Shown in pieces: positions 22,191 to 35,145 of a DNA stretch of 64,000 nucleotides. Each line of letters opens with the position of its first letter. Position 1 is the stretch's first letter. This stretch comes from Pleurodeles waltl (lineage: Eukaryota > Chordata > Amphibia > Caudata > Salamandridae). The stretch lies in assembly GCF_031143425.1 (NCBI RefSeq), contig NC_090437.1:1176672863-1176736862 (forward strand), given 5' to 3'. Under the pieces are notes generated by a model. It saw nothing but the letters and a program-made list of their open reading frames with translations. It was not told the origin of the DNA and ran no database searches. Position numbers and translations under genes: made by a program.

Positions 22191-24295
22191 ACTGACTGAC
22201 TTTCAAAATCTATCATTTTTGTAGGCTAAAGTTGTTAGTTCATTTTTATATATGTTAACATTTCATTATAAATTGTAGTTTGCTTCTTCCTAATACACTA
22301 ATAGAATGCTTGCATTTTGATAGTGGCATATGTGTTTATTCGAGTGAATGCCGGAAGGCATGACTTAACAGGACTTTCCATTATCTATGTGTTACATTGA
22401 GTTAAATTTAGTAAATTGTTATTGATATCATATTATAATAGTAAATTATGTTTTTATAGCTTTTTCAGAATGTCACATAGTGAAAAGGTTTATTTTTAAT
22501 GCATAATTATTAAGTGCTGGGGAATGTCTATATCTTCTTATATATTTTTTAGGTACTGCCAGTGTTTCTTTGGCTGGTCTATAAGTGCTGGTAATGAAAC
22601 TTTTAGGGCTTGTACGGCAGGCAGTTGGTCTGTTGCTTGTTCAAGAATGCAGTTGGCTTTTGTGAGCGCGTGCTGGCCTATTTTAGGTCCTGTAAAAAAA
22701 CAGTGATTTCAATTTCAGTAATACTATGGGATATTTAGGGCTCCTAACTCTTTCTAATATTTTATTTTTTGTGGTAGCCCTTCCATAGCATGTGTTTGAA
22801 TAGTATTTAGTGCAAGTCAAGTGTGATTTGTCACAGGAGGGCTCTTCTTACTATCAGTATATCCTCTATAATTCACTAACTACGCTCCTTTTTGGGATTT
22901 GATCTATTGTGCTGTTTTTGTCATTTTATCTGTAGCTTTTACAGAACAGAAAATATACATTAATTTAATAAAAAAACAATACATGCTGTTATATTTATTT
23001 TAACATTTTTACATTACAGGTAAGCATTTTGTCCTACTTTCTGGATATTGTCTACTTCATTTTAGCTGCAGAATATTGCTTTTGCAGGTTCATTTGGTGT
23101 TGTTTTTGGGACAGTTTTCTTTTGTTGCAGGCTGTTTGGAGGAAACATGTCTTATTTGTGTTGATGCCATTTTAAATCAACAAATTAGTTCATGAGCTGT
23201 TTGTTTAATTTTATTTTTCCAATATGTTAAAGTGTTATTTTTAGTTTAATTTTAGTTTTCTGTTTTCTTCTTTGGTTACTATAACTATTTTGAAGAGATT
23301 TATTTTTAATTTCAAGTAATTTGATGCCTGTGTCTTTTCAATTTATTGTTTTTCTTTCTTATAGCGGGTACATTTGTAATTTGGAGTGACAGTGACCTGC
23401 TATAGCTATTTTTAGGAAGCATTTTGTGTGCATTTTCATGGCCTAATTATACATTTTATGAATTGTAAAATCTTTTCTATTTGTTAGCTGTTTTCAAGTT
23501 TAATTTGATTGGTTTGAGAATGTTTGAAATAGAATAGTTTTGCACCATTTATGGTAAATGCTAATTAGTGTTTTCATTTATTATGTAATGAATATTGGCA
23601 CATATGTTATATATGTATACATGTTATGCATTATCATGTGTTTTATTTAGAATCCTGTTGATCTTGTTTCCTAAGTTTTATCTTCTAGAATATATTTATT
23701 TATTTTTCTTTATAACATCGTTCTAGTTTACATAGTGTTCCCAAATTATTTGTGGCTTTAATATTTGTGTGCTACCTGTTTATGTATAGGTTGTAATATT
23801 TATTTTGATCCTTTTTGGCAATATTTGTGTATGTTTAAATTGTTTTTCGTGATACAGTTTCATGCTACTACTTAATGTCAGTATTATGTCTGTGTGTCTC
23901 TCTTTGCTCCATTTGTATTACACCTCAGCCTAATAAAGTGAGATGTTCTAAGGTCCCTGAAATCCCTTGAACTACTAAATATACCAACTGTCCAAGTGCC
24001 CCCCAAATCAAGAGGCTCTAAATGTGTCCTGGTTCATCAAGAATCATCAGCGACTACTTCCACAGTGAGTAACTTTGGCTGTATCAATATGCATCTTATA
24101 AGTATTTTACCTTTTGAACACTCTTATGCCCTTCCCTGAATTCTTATTGGTGGAACCAGCATATTTGCTCCATATGCATGGTAAATCTCCATTTTGCATA
24201 TCATTTCTCGGCCTGGGAGAAATTTTAATTACCGTGGCGTAATCAGAGTAATTTTGTGTGTTTGAGTAATTATGAGCAATTTAGCTCTTCATATA
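22191..24295. other. AT-rich, gene-free stretch
   Basis: Two kilobases of T-rich sequence with no open frame of note and no clear repeat structure. I see nothing that I can name. Confidence 0.5.
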
Positions 24296-24604
24296 GGGGG
24301 CTCCCCTAGTGCCCTCGGAATGCGCACTGTGGCTCCCTGAACTTGTTCTCCGACAGCCTGAAAAGGCTGGCGTAGAACATGGTAGTAATCAGCACGGCGG
24401 TGCTGACTTCAGCGCCGCCATGGCTGATTACAACCATGACTGCCATCATCCCATCGGGATTAGAGATCCTGGTGGAGACAGTGTTCTTTTGGCAGTACCA
24501 ACGGTGAATCTTGTAATATGGAGGTCGGACTACCACAGCTGCAGCAGTCCAACCTCCACCGCAAGTCTGTCAGTCTTCGGACCACTAGACCAGTAATCGG
24601 GCCC
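24296..24604. mobile_element. Probable Harbinger-type MITE remnant
   Basis: The right end, read inward on the - strand, starts GGGCCCGATTACTGGTC, resembling the GGCCCTCATTAC termini of the Harbinger family here. The inside is richer in CG than its AT-rich surroundings and has GGCGGTGCT/AGCGCCGCC-like inverted blocks near 24400. The left end is degraded. Confidence 0.35.
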
Positions 24605-27119
24605 ATAGTTTCTTTTGTCCTTACATTCCTGAGTATCTCTGCAGTCATGCTGGACTCTTCATTTCCTTGTAGTTGACCTGTTTCTCTGAGTTTGCAATAG
24701 ACAGGAGAGAAAATCATCAGCCCCACTGCTACTTTGTAAGTTCTAGGGCTGATCTTGATTATTCAAATCTTAATCTGACTCCATCCTGTATGCTGAACAA
24801 AGGTTTTCCTTCCTCTGGAGTTGAGATTGTGTTTTTTTTTCTTTTGCATCTGCATTTCCTCTAGAAATTACCATGGGTATATATTTGTCAACTGTGTTCA
24901 TGTACTATTAACTTGTATTATTTACTATTTTGTAAGGTGGCCGGTTCCAGAGCCTGGTAAAGTGTGTCACATTACTTTCATAAAACTAGATCAGCCTTCG
25001 TGAATAGGCTAAAATCCTAATTCACTTTTTGAGGGGAAAATTGAGAGCTTAACAATGTTATCTCCTAGACAGTTGTTCAAGTTAACTTGTCTCATGCTCA
25101 CTTTATTGGCTCGTTCTTTTGCTATTTGATACTGAGATGGTTCTTCAGGATGTTCAGAGAGAGATCCATCACAGGGGCCAGCATAGTCATCTCCTCCTTC
25201 TTAAGGTTACAAATTTGCAAGAAAATGTGGATCTTTGTAGATGCCCCTTCCCTCACTTTTTGCCCCCATTTGGACTACTAGATGCTGGTCTTTTGACTCT
25301 TACAGCACACTGGAACCTGCTAACCAGGTCCCAGTGACAGTGTTCTCTCCCCAAATTGATTGACGAAATGGTGATTCCCTGATTGGCATGACTTTATTCC
25401 CTCATACTCCTCTAGCAAATGGTACCCGGGGCATTGGTGGTAACAAATTGCTAATGGCAGGCCTGCCACTGCAGACTGCCTGAGCAGTGCAAACTGCTTG
25501 ATTTTGACTGTGGCATCACCATGAGTGGCATGGTCCCATGCACTTCCTTACTCACATGTCAAGCACCCCTATGGTAGGCCTCTGCGACCCAGGAGGCAGG
25601 GTGCATTATGTTTAAGGTGCAGGCATATAAGCACAAGCTTATATGTATCTATAGCTTCCTTTCAATTGAGGTACACTATAAGTGCAGGCTGGTCCATAGG
25701 ATAACATGAAACTTAAGCCAACGCAAACCTGGGCTGCTAGCGCTAATATGGTACCACCTAGATATTTCAAATTTGGGGTCAAACAACATGCTTTCTCTCC
25801 TCCAACATGAATCTGGTGCTGAGGGACAGCTGACATGCACCCAGGTGGCACACTATAGGTTGCCCACCTTTTTGCTACCCTTCCTTGTGCTATGGCCAGT
25901 CAGCCTGCACTTTTTCCCATGCTTGCTGCTGCCAAGACAGGTTTCTTACCTCCTTTCAGGAAGTGTGAGTGCTCCCACGAATCAGAAATAAAGCACAGTA
26001 GGATTCTTATTATACAAACAAGACTGCTGGATTTGGGAGGCAGCACGACCGCTTGTGGGTGACTATGTCACCCAGTTTGTGGCTGCCGGCCCAGCCCTAC
26101 TGGCTGGCTAGCAGCACGTCACCAAACCCAAGAAGGAAAGGTCAATTGTGGTCACCTATCGCATAATACGCTAGTGACCTCTCAGGGAAGTAACGGTGAT
26201 CAGACCTCACACCTTTCTCTTGTTGGCAAAAGGTCTCATACACACACACACAGTTAAATGAAAAGATGCAGGATGCTTTTCAATACATTGACTGAAAAGA
26301 CTGCAATCTATGATAACATATATATAAGCTATAATTATGAGGAAAATGAGGCATAACAAAATTAGGATTGTAATTGCTAGTGAGAAAAAGATGAACAATC
26401 CCAACACATTGCAATGAACCTGTATTTGGAATTCTTACCTAATGCCTAGCATCTAGCTTCTAGCGAGAGCACAGTGGTGATATCCCAATCTGTCCATACT
26501 CAGTCCATGGGATTAGCACCCACCCCATTACCTTAAAATCAAGGTCTGCCCTTTGTCTCCGTAGCTGGCTTGCAGAGACAGGGCTGAGGTCTTGTCATGC
26601 AGCATAGATGGAAATCCTGGCCAGAAGGACCCCTCTCAAACCCCACTTGGCCTACAATGGAGTTCTAAAGAAAAGCATGTTTTTTGTCCTTTGAACATTT
26701 TCTCTTCTTCCTCCTTGTTCTGCAAAATATGCCTGACCTGGACATGTGCCTAAGTGTTAGACCGTGTGCGTGCTCTAACGACGACAATACCAAACATTAT
26801 ATTGTGTTTGTCTCATCATGTTACCTGTCAACTTTGGGTCAGATACATGATGAGAAATTTGTGCATAATAATAATAATGCTCCCGCAGAATAGCAGCTGA
26901 TTCAGAAAGTAAGACATCGTTGCTGAAAGGCAAGATATTCTAATATGATGAAAATTAATAATAGAGTATAGGGTATATTATTTGGTTAAAGGGATACAGG
27001 CCGCAGGCCTAAGTGAAGCTAAAATATATGTGCCCGAGGAAGATACCAAAATAAACCCATGACAAAAGGCTGAGGCAGGAAGAGGTCACCACCCCCACCC
27101 CCTAGCTGGGCCAGAGAAT
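24605..27119. other. Unassigned sequence before the solo LTR
   Basis: About 2.5 kb with only short frames. A short CA run occurs at 26239-26251. No protein motif or element boundary was recognised. Confidence 0.4.
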
Positions 27120-27124
27120 AGATC

Positions 27125-29893
27125 TGTTAGAAATTGGGTTTCTGGTTGGCTAGGGTATGTACCTATGCCAGAGAGAACCCACCCACTCTAGTGAGGGCAA
27201 GGGAGTTACACGTCCAAGATAACCCCTGCTCACCCCCTTGGTAGCTTGGCACGAGCAGTCAGGCCTAACCTGGAGGCAATGTGTAAAGCGTTTGCACAAC
27301 ACACACAACACATGTGACGCAAAATGTACAAAGTAAACACAACACTGAGCTATGTAAAAATAAACTGTATTGCACAAAACATAATTAGACAAACAATACA
27401 CGTAAGTAATACCCTGCTACCTTAGCAGGTGTCAGAATGTTACACAAGTTACTAATACTCTGCAAGTATAATCAGTTGTCATATTAGAACACGTAAGTAC
27501 ACAGGATTCTACAACATAACTAGTAGTCAGGAATTACCATAACGAATTCTATGCATTTGTCATGAATACCTCGTAAATACCCATAAAAGGAACATTAGAG
27601 AACATATTACAAGTCATAAAAAATACATATCAGCATGTCATGCCCATAAAAGGAACAGCAGCACATATATGTAATGTCACCAAAGCAGGTAGGAAACCTA
27701 TAAACCCCACAAGGTCCATACTGGGCTCCTGGAGCCAATATCTCCTAAAAAGTACTTGTTTTTGTGAAGAAGAGGCACTCCTTGTGCCTAGAAGAGGAGC
27801 ATAGGGGTCCCCAGCGCTCCTATGCGCGAAACAGGGGCCACGCGGTGCTCCTGTGGGAGAGGGGTGGACTGCACCCTCTCTATGCGGTAAACGGGCCCCT
27901 CCGGGGGCCCGGGATCTTGGTGGGGGCCTTCCTCTGCCTTCTCACACCCTGCACGTAGGGTGGGGGCCAGGCAAGGCCTAACAAGCAGTTATGTGGCGGG
28001 AGGAAGGGGGCCTCCATCGAGGTCTCCCTTCCCCGTTTCTAAAGGAAATGTGCCCAGTTTGAAAAGAAATGAGTGTCCTGCTCTGACGGCAGAGACCGGG
28101 GGAAGGGGGTGTTCCCCTCACCTTCCCATGTGTCGTGCTGTTGAGGTTTGAAGATCAGACCCCTCCTGGGGCCCGTGAAGGCGCTCGCCTGCTCCCGATA
28201 TGGTGCGCGAGTGTTCTAACTGGTTCCCAGGCCGCCGCAGTGATCCAGGGAAAGTAGAGGGTGGCTGGTCCCCCGGGGGCGCTCCAAGGAGCAGACCGTG
28301 CCCCGGGGGCACCTATAGGAACACGCTTGCCCCGCTTTCCTTTTTCTTGTGCCCCAGGGGCACTAAGAGATGCGCGATCCTCGCGCTTTGGGTGTAGAAG
28401 ACGCCCGGGTTGCGGCAGTGAATCCAGGCAATGATGGAGCGCTCTCCCAAGCACGAAAGGCACCTAGATTCGGCCCGGCCGTGGCAGTGATCTTTACAGG
28501 CACCAAAGAGTGCTCCAAACATCGCTACTCCAGCAAAACAACACTTCTTGTGCTGAAGGAAGTTTTACAGAGGTCAGGGGCCACAGCACCCTGCCTCTGG
28601 AGACAAAAGAGTGAAGAAGGGGCACAGGGCTGGCGAACCCAACTACAGGCCAGCACACAAGGGAATGTCAGCAGTGGCAGTTTCTCCTTGTGACCAGGCA
28701 GGTCACAGGTCAGCACAGCAGCAGCAGTCCAAGGTGGTCCTGGTGAGTCATCTCTACAGCATCCTGCGTCCAGCTCCAGGTAAGGTTCCTGGAGTTCCAA
28801 AAATGTAAAATATTATGTCTAAATTGTGAGGAAGATTCAACTGTACTTATGCTAGGTTTACAGTGTGTTTTACAATGGGGAGGAGAAGGGGTTCAAACCA
28901 GTTACAACTGGTTCTGGGAGTGCATTTACTCTCCACCACCACAGGCTCCAAACATCAGTGGGGGGTAAAGGACCCTATTGTGCGAGGCCAGGGCACAGCC
29001 TTTACAAATGCAGGTGTGCTCCATCAATACGTAGATGCACCTCTGTGACACCTCCACCCTCCCTGTGTACAGGCTGTCTGAAAAGTATGCACAAAGCACC
29101 AACTGTAAAGTCTGGCCAGATGTGGATTGGAGGGAAGCTGCAAAACACCAGAGTCATAAGCACAGATAAATACGCACTTTCTAGAAGTGGCATTTCTGTG
29201 ATAGTAATAAAAAATACACCTACACCAGTAAGCAGCATTTCTCATCACTATCACAACCATACAAACATGCCTACGTTACCACTCATAAATCAGACAATAC
29301 CCCTTGCACATAAGGCAGGGCATTTCTAATGCAATCCTATGAGAAGGCAGCACTCACAGCAGTGAGACACCAAGTTAGGCTGTTTGTTACCACCAGGACA
29401 GGCCACGCAACCTGGCACATGTCCTGCCTTCTGCATACACTGCACCCTGCCCATAGGGCTAGCTAGGGCATACCTTAGTGGTGTCTTACATGTAGTAAAA
29501 GGGGAGTTCTGGGTCAGGCAAGTAAATTTAGATGCCAGGTCCCTGTGGCAGAAAACTGTGCGCACAGGCCTTTCGCTAGCAGGCCTGAGATAGGTTTGAC
29601 AGGCTGCGTCAGTGGGTGGCACAAGCAGCTCAACAGTGCCACTAGCAGCATTTAATTTACAGGCCCTGGGTATAGGGATACCACTTTACAAGGGACTTAT
29701 AGGTAAATTAAATATGCCAATTAGGTATAAGCCAATCATCCACATTTTACAAGGGAGAACACATTCACTTTAGCACTGGTTTGCAGTGAAAAAGTGCTCA
29801 GAGTCATAACGTCAGCCAACAAAGGTCAGGAAAATAAGGAGGCAAAAGGCAAAAAGTCTGGGGAATGACCCTGTAAAAGGGCCAGGTCCAACA
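27125..29893 (-). mobile_element. Solo LTR, 2.77 kb, Gmr1-like LTR family X
   Basis: Begins TGTTAGAAATTGGG and ends GGTCCAACA on the + strand, giving TG...CA ends, with a perfect 5-bp target duplication AGATC at 27120-27124 and 29894-29898. No coding region lies inside, so it is a solo LTR left by recombination between two LTRs. The - orientation is inferred from likeness to the LTRs of the 48.5-57.4 kb element, which start TGTTAGAAATGGGG. A GC-rich block at about 27770-28500 may be the promoter region. A relative in opposite orientation is at 60441-63041. Confidence 0.85.
27219..27295 (-). ncRNA. Conserved LTR leader hairpin block (family X copy)
   Basis: On the - strand, CTGCTC and GAGCAG arms flank a loop containing GCCAAGCTACCAAGG. 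The same block occurs in all six LTRs of three families in the window. The position near the LTR 3' end would place it in the RNA leader. Its function is unknown. Confidence 0.5.
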
Positions 29894-29898
29894 AGATC

Positions 29899-30932
29899 CA
29901 TCAGGTTTGTGCACTTCAAAGGCTTCACCGCCCCTGATAACCATCTGTGCTGTTCCCAGGTGGAGGAAACAGCCCAGTGGAGGATAGTGCACTATTAACT
30001 CATGGACGGCGGGAAATTAGGTATGCAGGACGGTGCGCACTCCCAGCAGGCTGACCACACCTCTAGGGTTAGCAGTCCGGTCTATGCAATAAATTGTGCA
30101 CTAAATGGTTCTGGGTAGCTAAAGGTGACCTGTCCCACCAGATGTGGTCACCTCAGGGGTGGATTAGCTGTAGGAGCTAGCTGCCCATTGGCCGCTGATC
30201 TCCACACCTCTTACTCCCCTAAATCCAAGATTTAAGGGACACCCCTGGCTCCAGAACCTCAGTTCTGACCGACTAACTTCAAAGAAGGATAAGGAGGAGC
30301 TCTGCCTCACTGACAAAAGGACTTTGCCCACTGCACCAAGGCAAAAGAGGGATACTCTGTCCATAAAGCAACAGACTGGGAACTGCATGAACAACCCTCA
30401 TCCTTGGCTGAAACTCGTTACTCTGGATTACTCCAAACCAGAGAGACCCTTGTGGAAGTCAGAAGTCATGGCCCACCGTGGGACTGATAAAAGCCAGGTG
30501 GTCCTGTATCTTCTGGGAGTTGTGGTCCCAACTGCCTCCAAGTTTCAGGCTACTACACCGCTCCCCCGGACCCGGTGAAGTTCCTGAAAGAATTCAGCTC
30601 CTTTACCGATACAATGCTTGTTGGTTGCCAGTCTGGTAACTAACCCCCTAAACTCGATGCTGCAGGTGCAGGGCACAGCATGCAGCCTGCATCCAACATT
30701 TGCAACCCAGTCCAAGCTGAGATTTTGCATCCCTTTGTCAGCACCATTGTGTAAGTAGTAAAAGCAGCACCAGTGCGAGTCCTGTTCAGCAACACAGACA
30801 GCCAGGACAACTCTGCACCTGGACCCCACGGACCAGGTAGAAATGAACTGACTGCTCTGGATTAGTCCCAGGACCCACACAATCTTAACCCATAAAGGGT
30901 TCCCCAGAGCTCAACCTCCAAGTGGTTGTTTG
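29899..30932. other. Unassigned sequence between two LTR insertions
   Basis: No gene recognised. Its last part (30777-30905) is similar to 38641-38768 on the far side of the next element, so these are two copies of an older repeat. Confidence 0.45.
30777..30905 (+). repeat. Old repeat, copy flanking the LTR element on the left
   Basis: Shares GAGTCCTGTTCAGCA, CAGCCAGGACAACTCTGCAC and AAGGGTTCC in order with 38641-38768. By eye about 75-80% identical over 130 bp. Confidence 0.6.
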
Positions 30933-31035
30933 TCACTTGGACAATGGGTTATTGGTAGGGCAGGTAGGTACCTACACCTAGCAACAAGCCACTAACCTCC
31001 ACATAGGTACAGTTAGGTCTCAGTAAATTAATCCC

Positions 31036-31102
31036 AGCTCAACCCTTGGTAGCTTGGCAACGAGCGTCAAGGCTTAACTTAGGAGACAAAGTGTAAAGCA
31101 TT
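31036..31102 (-). ncRNA. Conserved LTR leader hairpin block (left LTR copy)
   Basis: On the - strand, GCTC and GAGC arms flank a loop with GCCAAGCTACCAAGG, followed by GGGATTA. Same layout as in the other LTR families. Confidence 0.45.
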
Positions 31103-31343
31103 AAAACATCACAAAACAGTAATTAAATAAAACACAGGAAACAGTTTAAAAATCCAAAACCAATTTATAAAAATAGTTTATATTTTTATCTTTAAAATGA
31201 CACAAAAACGATTAAAATCGGTTCAGAGGAACCGGAGATATGAATTTTTAAAGAATTATTACTTTTCTAGCGCTTAGAAACCAAAAGCGCCAATCGGGTC
31301 ATCTGGTTGCACCTCGACTGGGGCAAAGTCAAACTTTCAGGCC

Positions 31344-31695
31344 GACCGCGATGGAGCCCTGCTCGGCTACAGGTCGCGGGAGGCCTCGGTTAAAAAGTTA
31401 CCTTCTGACTTAGTCTTTATTTTGAAGTTTTTCTTCACCGGGACGAACCTGCCAGTTGAATCCGACCTCCTGGAGCCCTTGTCCGGATACGCGATGTGGG
31501 TTTCCTCGGTGGAGACTTTTACCTTCGGACTTAGTCGTTTTTTCGAGATGAAAATCCTTCGACCGGGGTAAACCTAGATCTTGATCCGACGTCCATGGAG
31601 CCCTTCTCGGATACGATGGCTGGGAGGTCCCGGTCAACTTTTTACGTTCGGACTTAGTCTCTTTTTTGGATGTTTTTCTTTACCGGGACGAACCA
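31344..31695. repeat. Three tandem ~122-bp units in the LTR
   Basis: Units start at 31344, 31464 and 31588, each beginning GACSNCNNTGGAGCCC and containing TTCKGACTTAGTC and CACCGGGACGAACC-like blocks. They recur in the right LTR at 36554-36905. This resembles enhancer-type repeats in LTRs; that function is inferred. Confidence 0.65.
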
Positions 31696-32773
31696 CGAAG
31701 TCAGGCCGGGTCGCGGTTGAGGCAAGCCGGCTAGAATTTCCGCGGCGGGTCGGTCCCTCTCTGGAGCTTTTTTCCAAAAATTCTCAAATATTTTCCAAAC
31801 TTCTGGGGCTTCACCCAGATGTTCTTTTAAGGTTCTTTTGGGGTCCACAGCTCACCCCAAGGGTCCAGAAGTTCTGTGTTGGTCCTTGGGGGGTGCCGAC
31901 TTCAACTCCCAGAATGCACCTGGCGCAAACTCCTTTTTGGCCACTGGACAGTGGTCAGCTGGTCGCTTTCTTCAGGAGTTGGTGCAGGGGACTCTGGTTT
32001 AGCAATTTTTCACCTGTAGCAAACAGGGAGTCCCTCCTTGAACCAGTTGAAGCCAGGCAAAGTCCTTCTTGTGGTGAAGCCCAAGTGTGCAGCTGGTGCA
32101 GTCCTTCTGAGTGCAGGGTCCAGGTGCAGGCCAGGGGTCCAGCAGGGCAGTCCTTCTTCTTCTTTAGTTCCTTTCTTGTTGAATTCTGGAGGGGATCTGA
32201 GGTGTGGGGGCAGGTCTGCCAGTTTTATTCTTGCTCCTGGGTGAAAAGCAGGGGGGCCCTGGTTCTCCAATCAGGTACAGGGTCGTCCCCCTGTGATGAC
32301 CACTTCCTGGGAAGTGTGGCAAAAATCCATCCCAAAAGGCAACAGTCTCTAAAAATCCAACATGGCTGAATCTGATTTTTGGAGGTTACATCTGGCTGAG
32401 CCCACCCACTGGTGTGGCTAAAAATCATAAACACACCCCTCTCCTGCCCTCTCCTAATCTAATCAAGGGGGCACCTAATTGTCTGGGGTTGCAGGATGTG
32501 GGGGTGTTGCTGGGTGCTGCAAATGTCCTTCTCTGCCTTTGAAGACCAGTTTGGCAGCCCTCCCCCTTCCTGCCTCACCATCTGCTGAGGGGAGATTCAC
32601 TCCCCCAAGCACATTCCTTTGTGTGAAGCCTGGCCACTTCACATCTCATCAAGGCAGCCTGGCAGAAGCTGCTGCAGGCTGGCCAATCAGAGCACAGCAG
32701 CAAAAACAATGCAGAGCTGAAATTGGCAACTTTTTAGGTAAAGTCTAAACTTTTTACCTGAACAAGTTATATT

Positions 32774-32802
32774 AAATCCCACAACTGGAAGTTGTGGGAT
32801 TT
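32774..32802. other. Hairpin with 13-bp arms in the LTR
   Basis: AAATCCCACAACT, then GGA, then its complement. In the right LTR (from 37986) one arm base differs (CCCAC to CCAAC). Confidence 0.6.
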
Positions 32803-33424
32803 ATTACAACAATTCATTTGATACCAAATTCTTGGTATGTAACATTTAAGGAGACTTTAAAATTTAAAATAAAGTCTGCCCATTCTAGCCTATGAAGGCC
32901 ATTTACTTCCATGAGGGAAAAACGAATTTGGCTGTTTTTACCTCACCAGGGCTTATAAATCTATTTTTATAAAGTCCCTGCTTATAGTTACATGGCACCC
33001 AGCCCTAGGGGCACATAGGGCACACCTTAGGGGTGACTTATATGTAAAAATAAGGTAGTTTAAGACTTTGGAAGTACCTTTAATTCCAAAGTCGAATTTG
33101 CATATAACTTTAATTTAAAAGCAGCCAGCAAGGCAGGCTTGCTTTTAAAATGACACTGGGCACCTCAGCAGTGCACCTAGGTGTGCACCACCTATGCTGT
33201 GGTCCCTAAACCTACATGCCCTACCATATACTAGGGACTTATAGGTAGGTTAACTTAGCCAATTATATTTAGCCTAATTTGCATATCCATTTTACACAGA
33301 GCACAGGCCCTGGGACTGGTTAGCAGTACCCAGGGCACCATCAAAGTCAGGAAAACACCAGCAAAAAGAGGAAAATGGGGGCAAAAAGTTATGGGGCCTC
33401 TGCAATCAGCCCTGTTTTCTCACA

Positions 33425-33442
33425 CAACCCCCCCCCAGCCCA
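33425..33442 (-). promoter_or_regulatory. Polypurine tract before the 3' LTR
   Basis: On the - strand GGGCTGGGGGGGGG lies directly before TTG and the LTR start TGTGAG. This is the expected place for plus-strand DNA priming. Confidence 0.6.
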
Positions 33443-33543
33443 CACGCCCAGGAGACTCAGCCCAACCCTGGGAGAGTCTTCCTGGCTTGTTAGGCGAGGA
33501 AGACAGTGAAGAAAACTGGCTGGCCCTTTGCAGGGCCTACTCT

Positions 33544-35145
33544 GCCTTATATCCTCCTGTCAGGGTCACTCCCTATGGGTAGTGAAGCCATCCCAACAGT
33601 AAAAGGACCCAACTCAAACTGAAACTTTCCTCTAGGGGGGTCTTCCTCCTTTCTCTCTGCCAACTTGGGTAGTGAGGTGCCCACCTCCCCTACTCCAAAC
33701 TTTGCTAGGGCAACACCTAGCTTACCCAAAGAGGTCACCCAACACTTGAGCAACCCCACCATGACCAATAGGGTCAGGGGGCCTACTTTGCTATTGGCCC
33801 TGGGGTCTGCCTCCCAGGCCAAGTACATTGCTGCCAGGAAGGCTAGCACCCAGCAGAGGCTACTGACAGCTGTCAGTACCCAGAACCACACCCTAAGCTC
33901 TCCACTGACAGGTGGCTGAGCTGCTTTAGGGGCAACTTTGGGGTCCTGGCACCCCTCTTGCTGTCTAGAGTGGGGGGCTACCACCTCCTGTGGCAGACAC
34001 CCTCCTTCCACTCTCTCTTCTGTCAGTGCAGGGGCAACACCCTGCATCTGGACAGCTGCCTGACTACTCAGGACTTCCTTGGGGTCAGGTGAGGCCTCAC
34101 CAGTGCCAACTCTGGGCTCCCCCCTTACTGGGGCAGAAGGCCCTTGGCTCCCTGGAACTCTCTTTAAGAGTGGCCTACCCTTCCTTTTCTTCTTTCCTTT
34201 TCTTGGGGACCCCTGTCTCCTAACTGTAGGGACTGACTCCCCAGGACTTTGGGTTGGGGGGGCGCCCTGGGCGACCACCCCATCTGTGACCAGACTCACC
34301 TCTGGGAAGTCATTGCCCAGGATACAATCTAGGGGAAGGTCAGCACTGACTACCACCCTAATCCAGTCAAGGATACCCTCCCTCTCTAGGGGCACAATGG
34401 CTACAGGTTTGGAGGTGACCTCCCCTGTGGCTATCCTGACTTTCTTTGTCTTTCCTGGGACATGCATGTCTGGGGTCACTAACCGGTCACTCACTATAGT
34501 GTGACTGGCACATGTGTCTCTCAGGCCAGTGGTAGGGATCCCATTCACCTGAATGGGTTGGAAGTGCCAACTTCCACCCTCAGGGATCACCAGCTTACCA
34601 TCTGGTCCAGTCTCCCAGCTCAATGCTAGGAGGACTTCATCATCTGAGGAATCCTCCTCTATGGCTACACTGGACAGCCCAGTGCTAACCACCTTCTTTG
34701 GACAGGCTGCATCTCCTCTGAAGTGACCTGTCTGCTGACAGTCAAAGCAAGCCCTACTGTCCAAGAGCTTTTTTAACCCTGGGTCTAACTGTCTCTGCTG
34801 GTCAGTGTGGGATTTACTCTCCTCCTTCTTAGGGTTCTGGGGTACAGAGGGAGTCTCTGTGGTGGGCTTACCACCTCCCTCCTTAGGTTTTTGGGGACCT
34901 GTCCCCCCCTTCTTGTAGTCTCCCCCCTGGGACTTGACAACCACCCTGGTTCTCAACCACTCATCAGCTGCCTCCCCTAGCTCTCTAGGGTTGGTCTGCT
35001 TAGAGTCTACTAGATGCTGGCGTAACCTTTCTTGGATACAATTGGTCAAGATGTGCTCTCTCATGATCAAATTGTATAACCCCTCATAAGTATCTACTTT
35101 GTTACCAATAATCCAGCCCTCTAGTGCCTTTAGTGAAATGTCCAC
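33544..35145 (-). CDS. Gag C-terminal part, zinc knuckle, protease and membrane extension
   Basis: A 532-residue frame continuing Gag from 35.9 kb after a one-base frameshift. Residues 1-70 are Gag helices with YEGLYNLIMREHI. Residues 133-148 form a zinc knuckle, CFDCQQTGHFRGDAAC (spacing C-2-C-4-H-6-C, not the usual last 4). The aspartic protease has DTCAS at 210-214 and ILGNDF at 275-280. Residues 300-410 are basic and Pro-rich. Two hydrophobic segments follow at about 419-443 (VWFWVLTAVSSLCWVLAFL) and 455-474. The protein ends there, with no RT, RNase H or integrase. Protease could cut Gag, and the extension suggests membrane anchoring. The extension's origin is unknown to me. Confidence 0.75.

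Larger units (their letters stand above)
30938..33424 (-). repeat. 3' LTR (left) of the Gag-protease-TM element
   Basis: 2,487 bp. It ends TTTTCTCACA on +. The first two bases (TG) present in the right copy are missing at its start. It contains three 120-124 bp tandem units at 31344-31695 and a 13-bp-arm hairpin at 32774-32802. Confidence 0.85.

Noticed and set aside
26676..26725. Similarity to 41533-41580 (TTTGTCCTTTGAA and CTTCTTC runs)
   Set aside because: Only about 45 bp of low-complexity pyrimidine-rich sequence; too little to call a shared element.
28865..29329. 154-codon + strand frame in the solo LTR
   Set aside because: Not kept open in the related LTR at 60441-63041; antisense to the LTR's inferred orientation.
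33665..34504. + strand frames opposite the gag-protease gene
   Set aside because: Antisense shadows; the - strand frame has the zinc knuckle and protease motifs.
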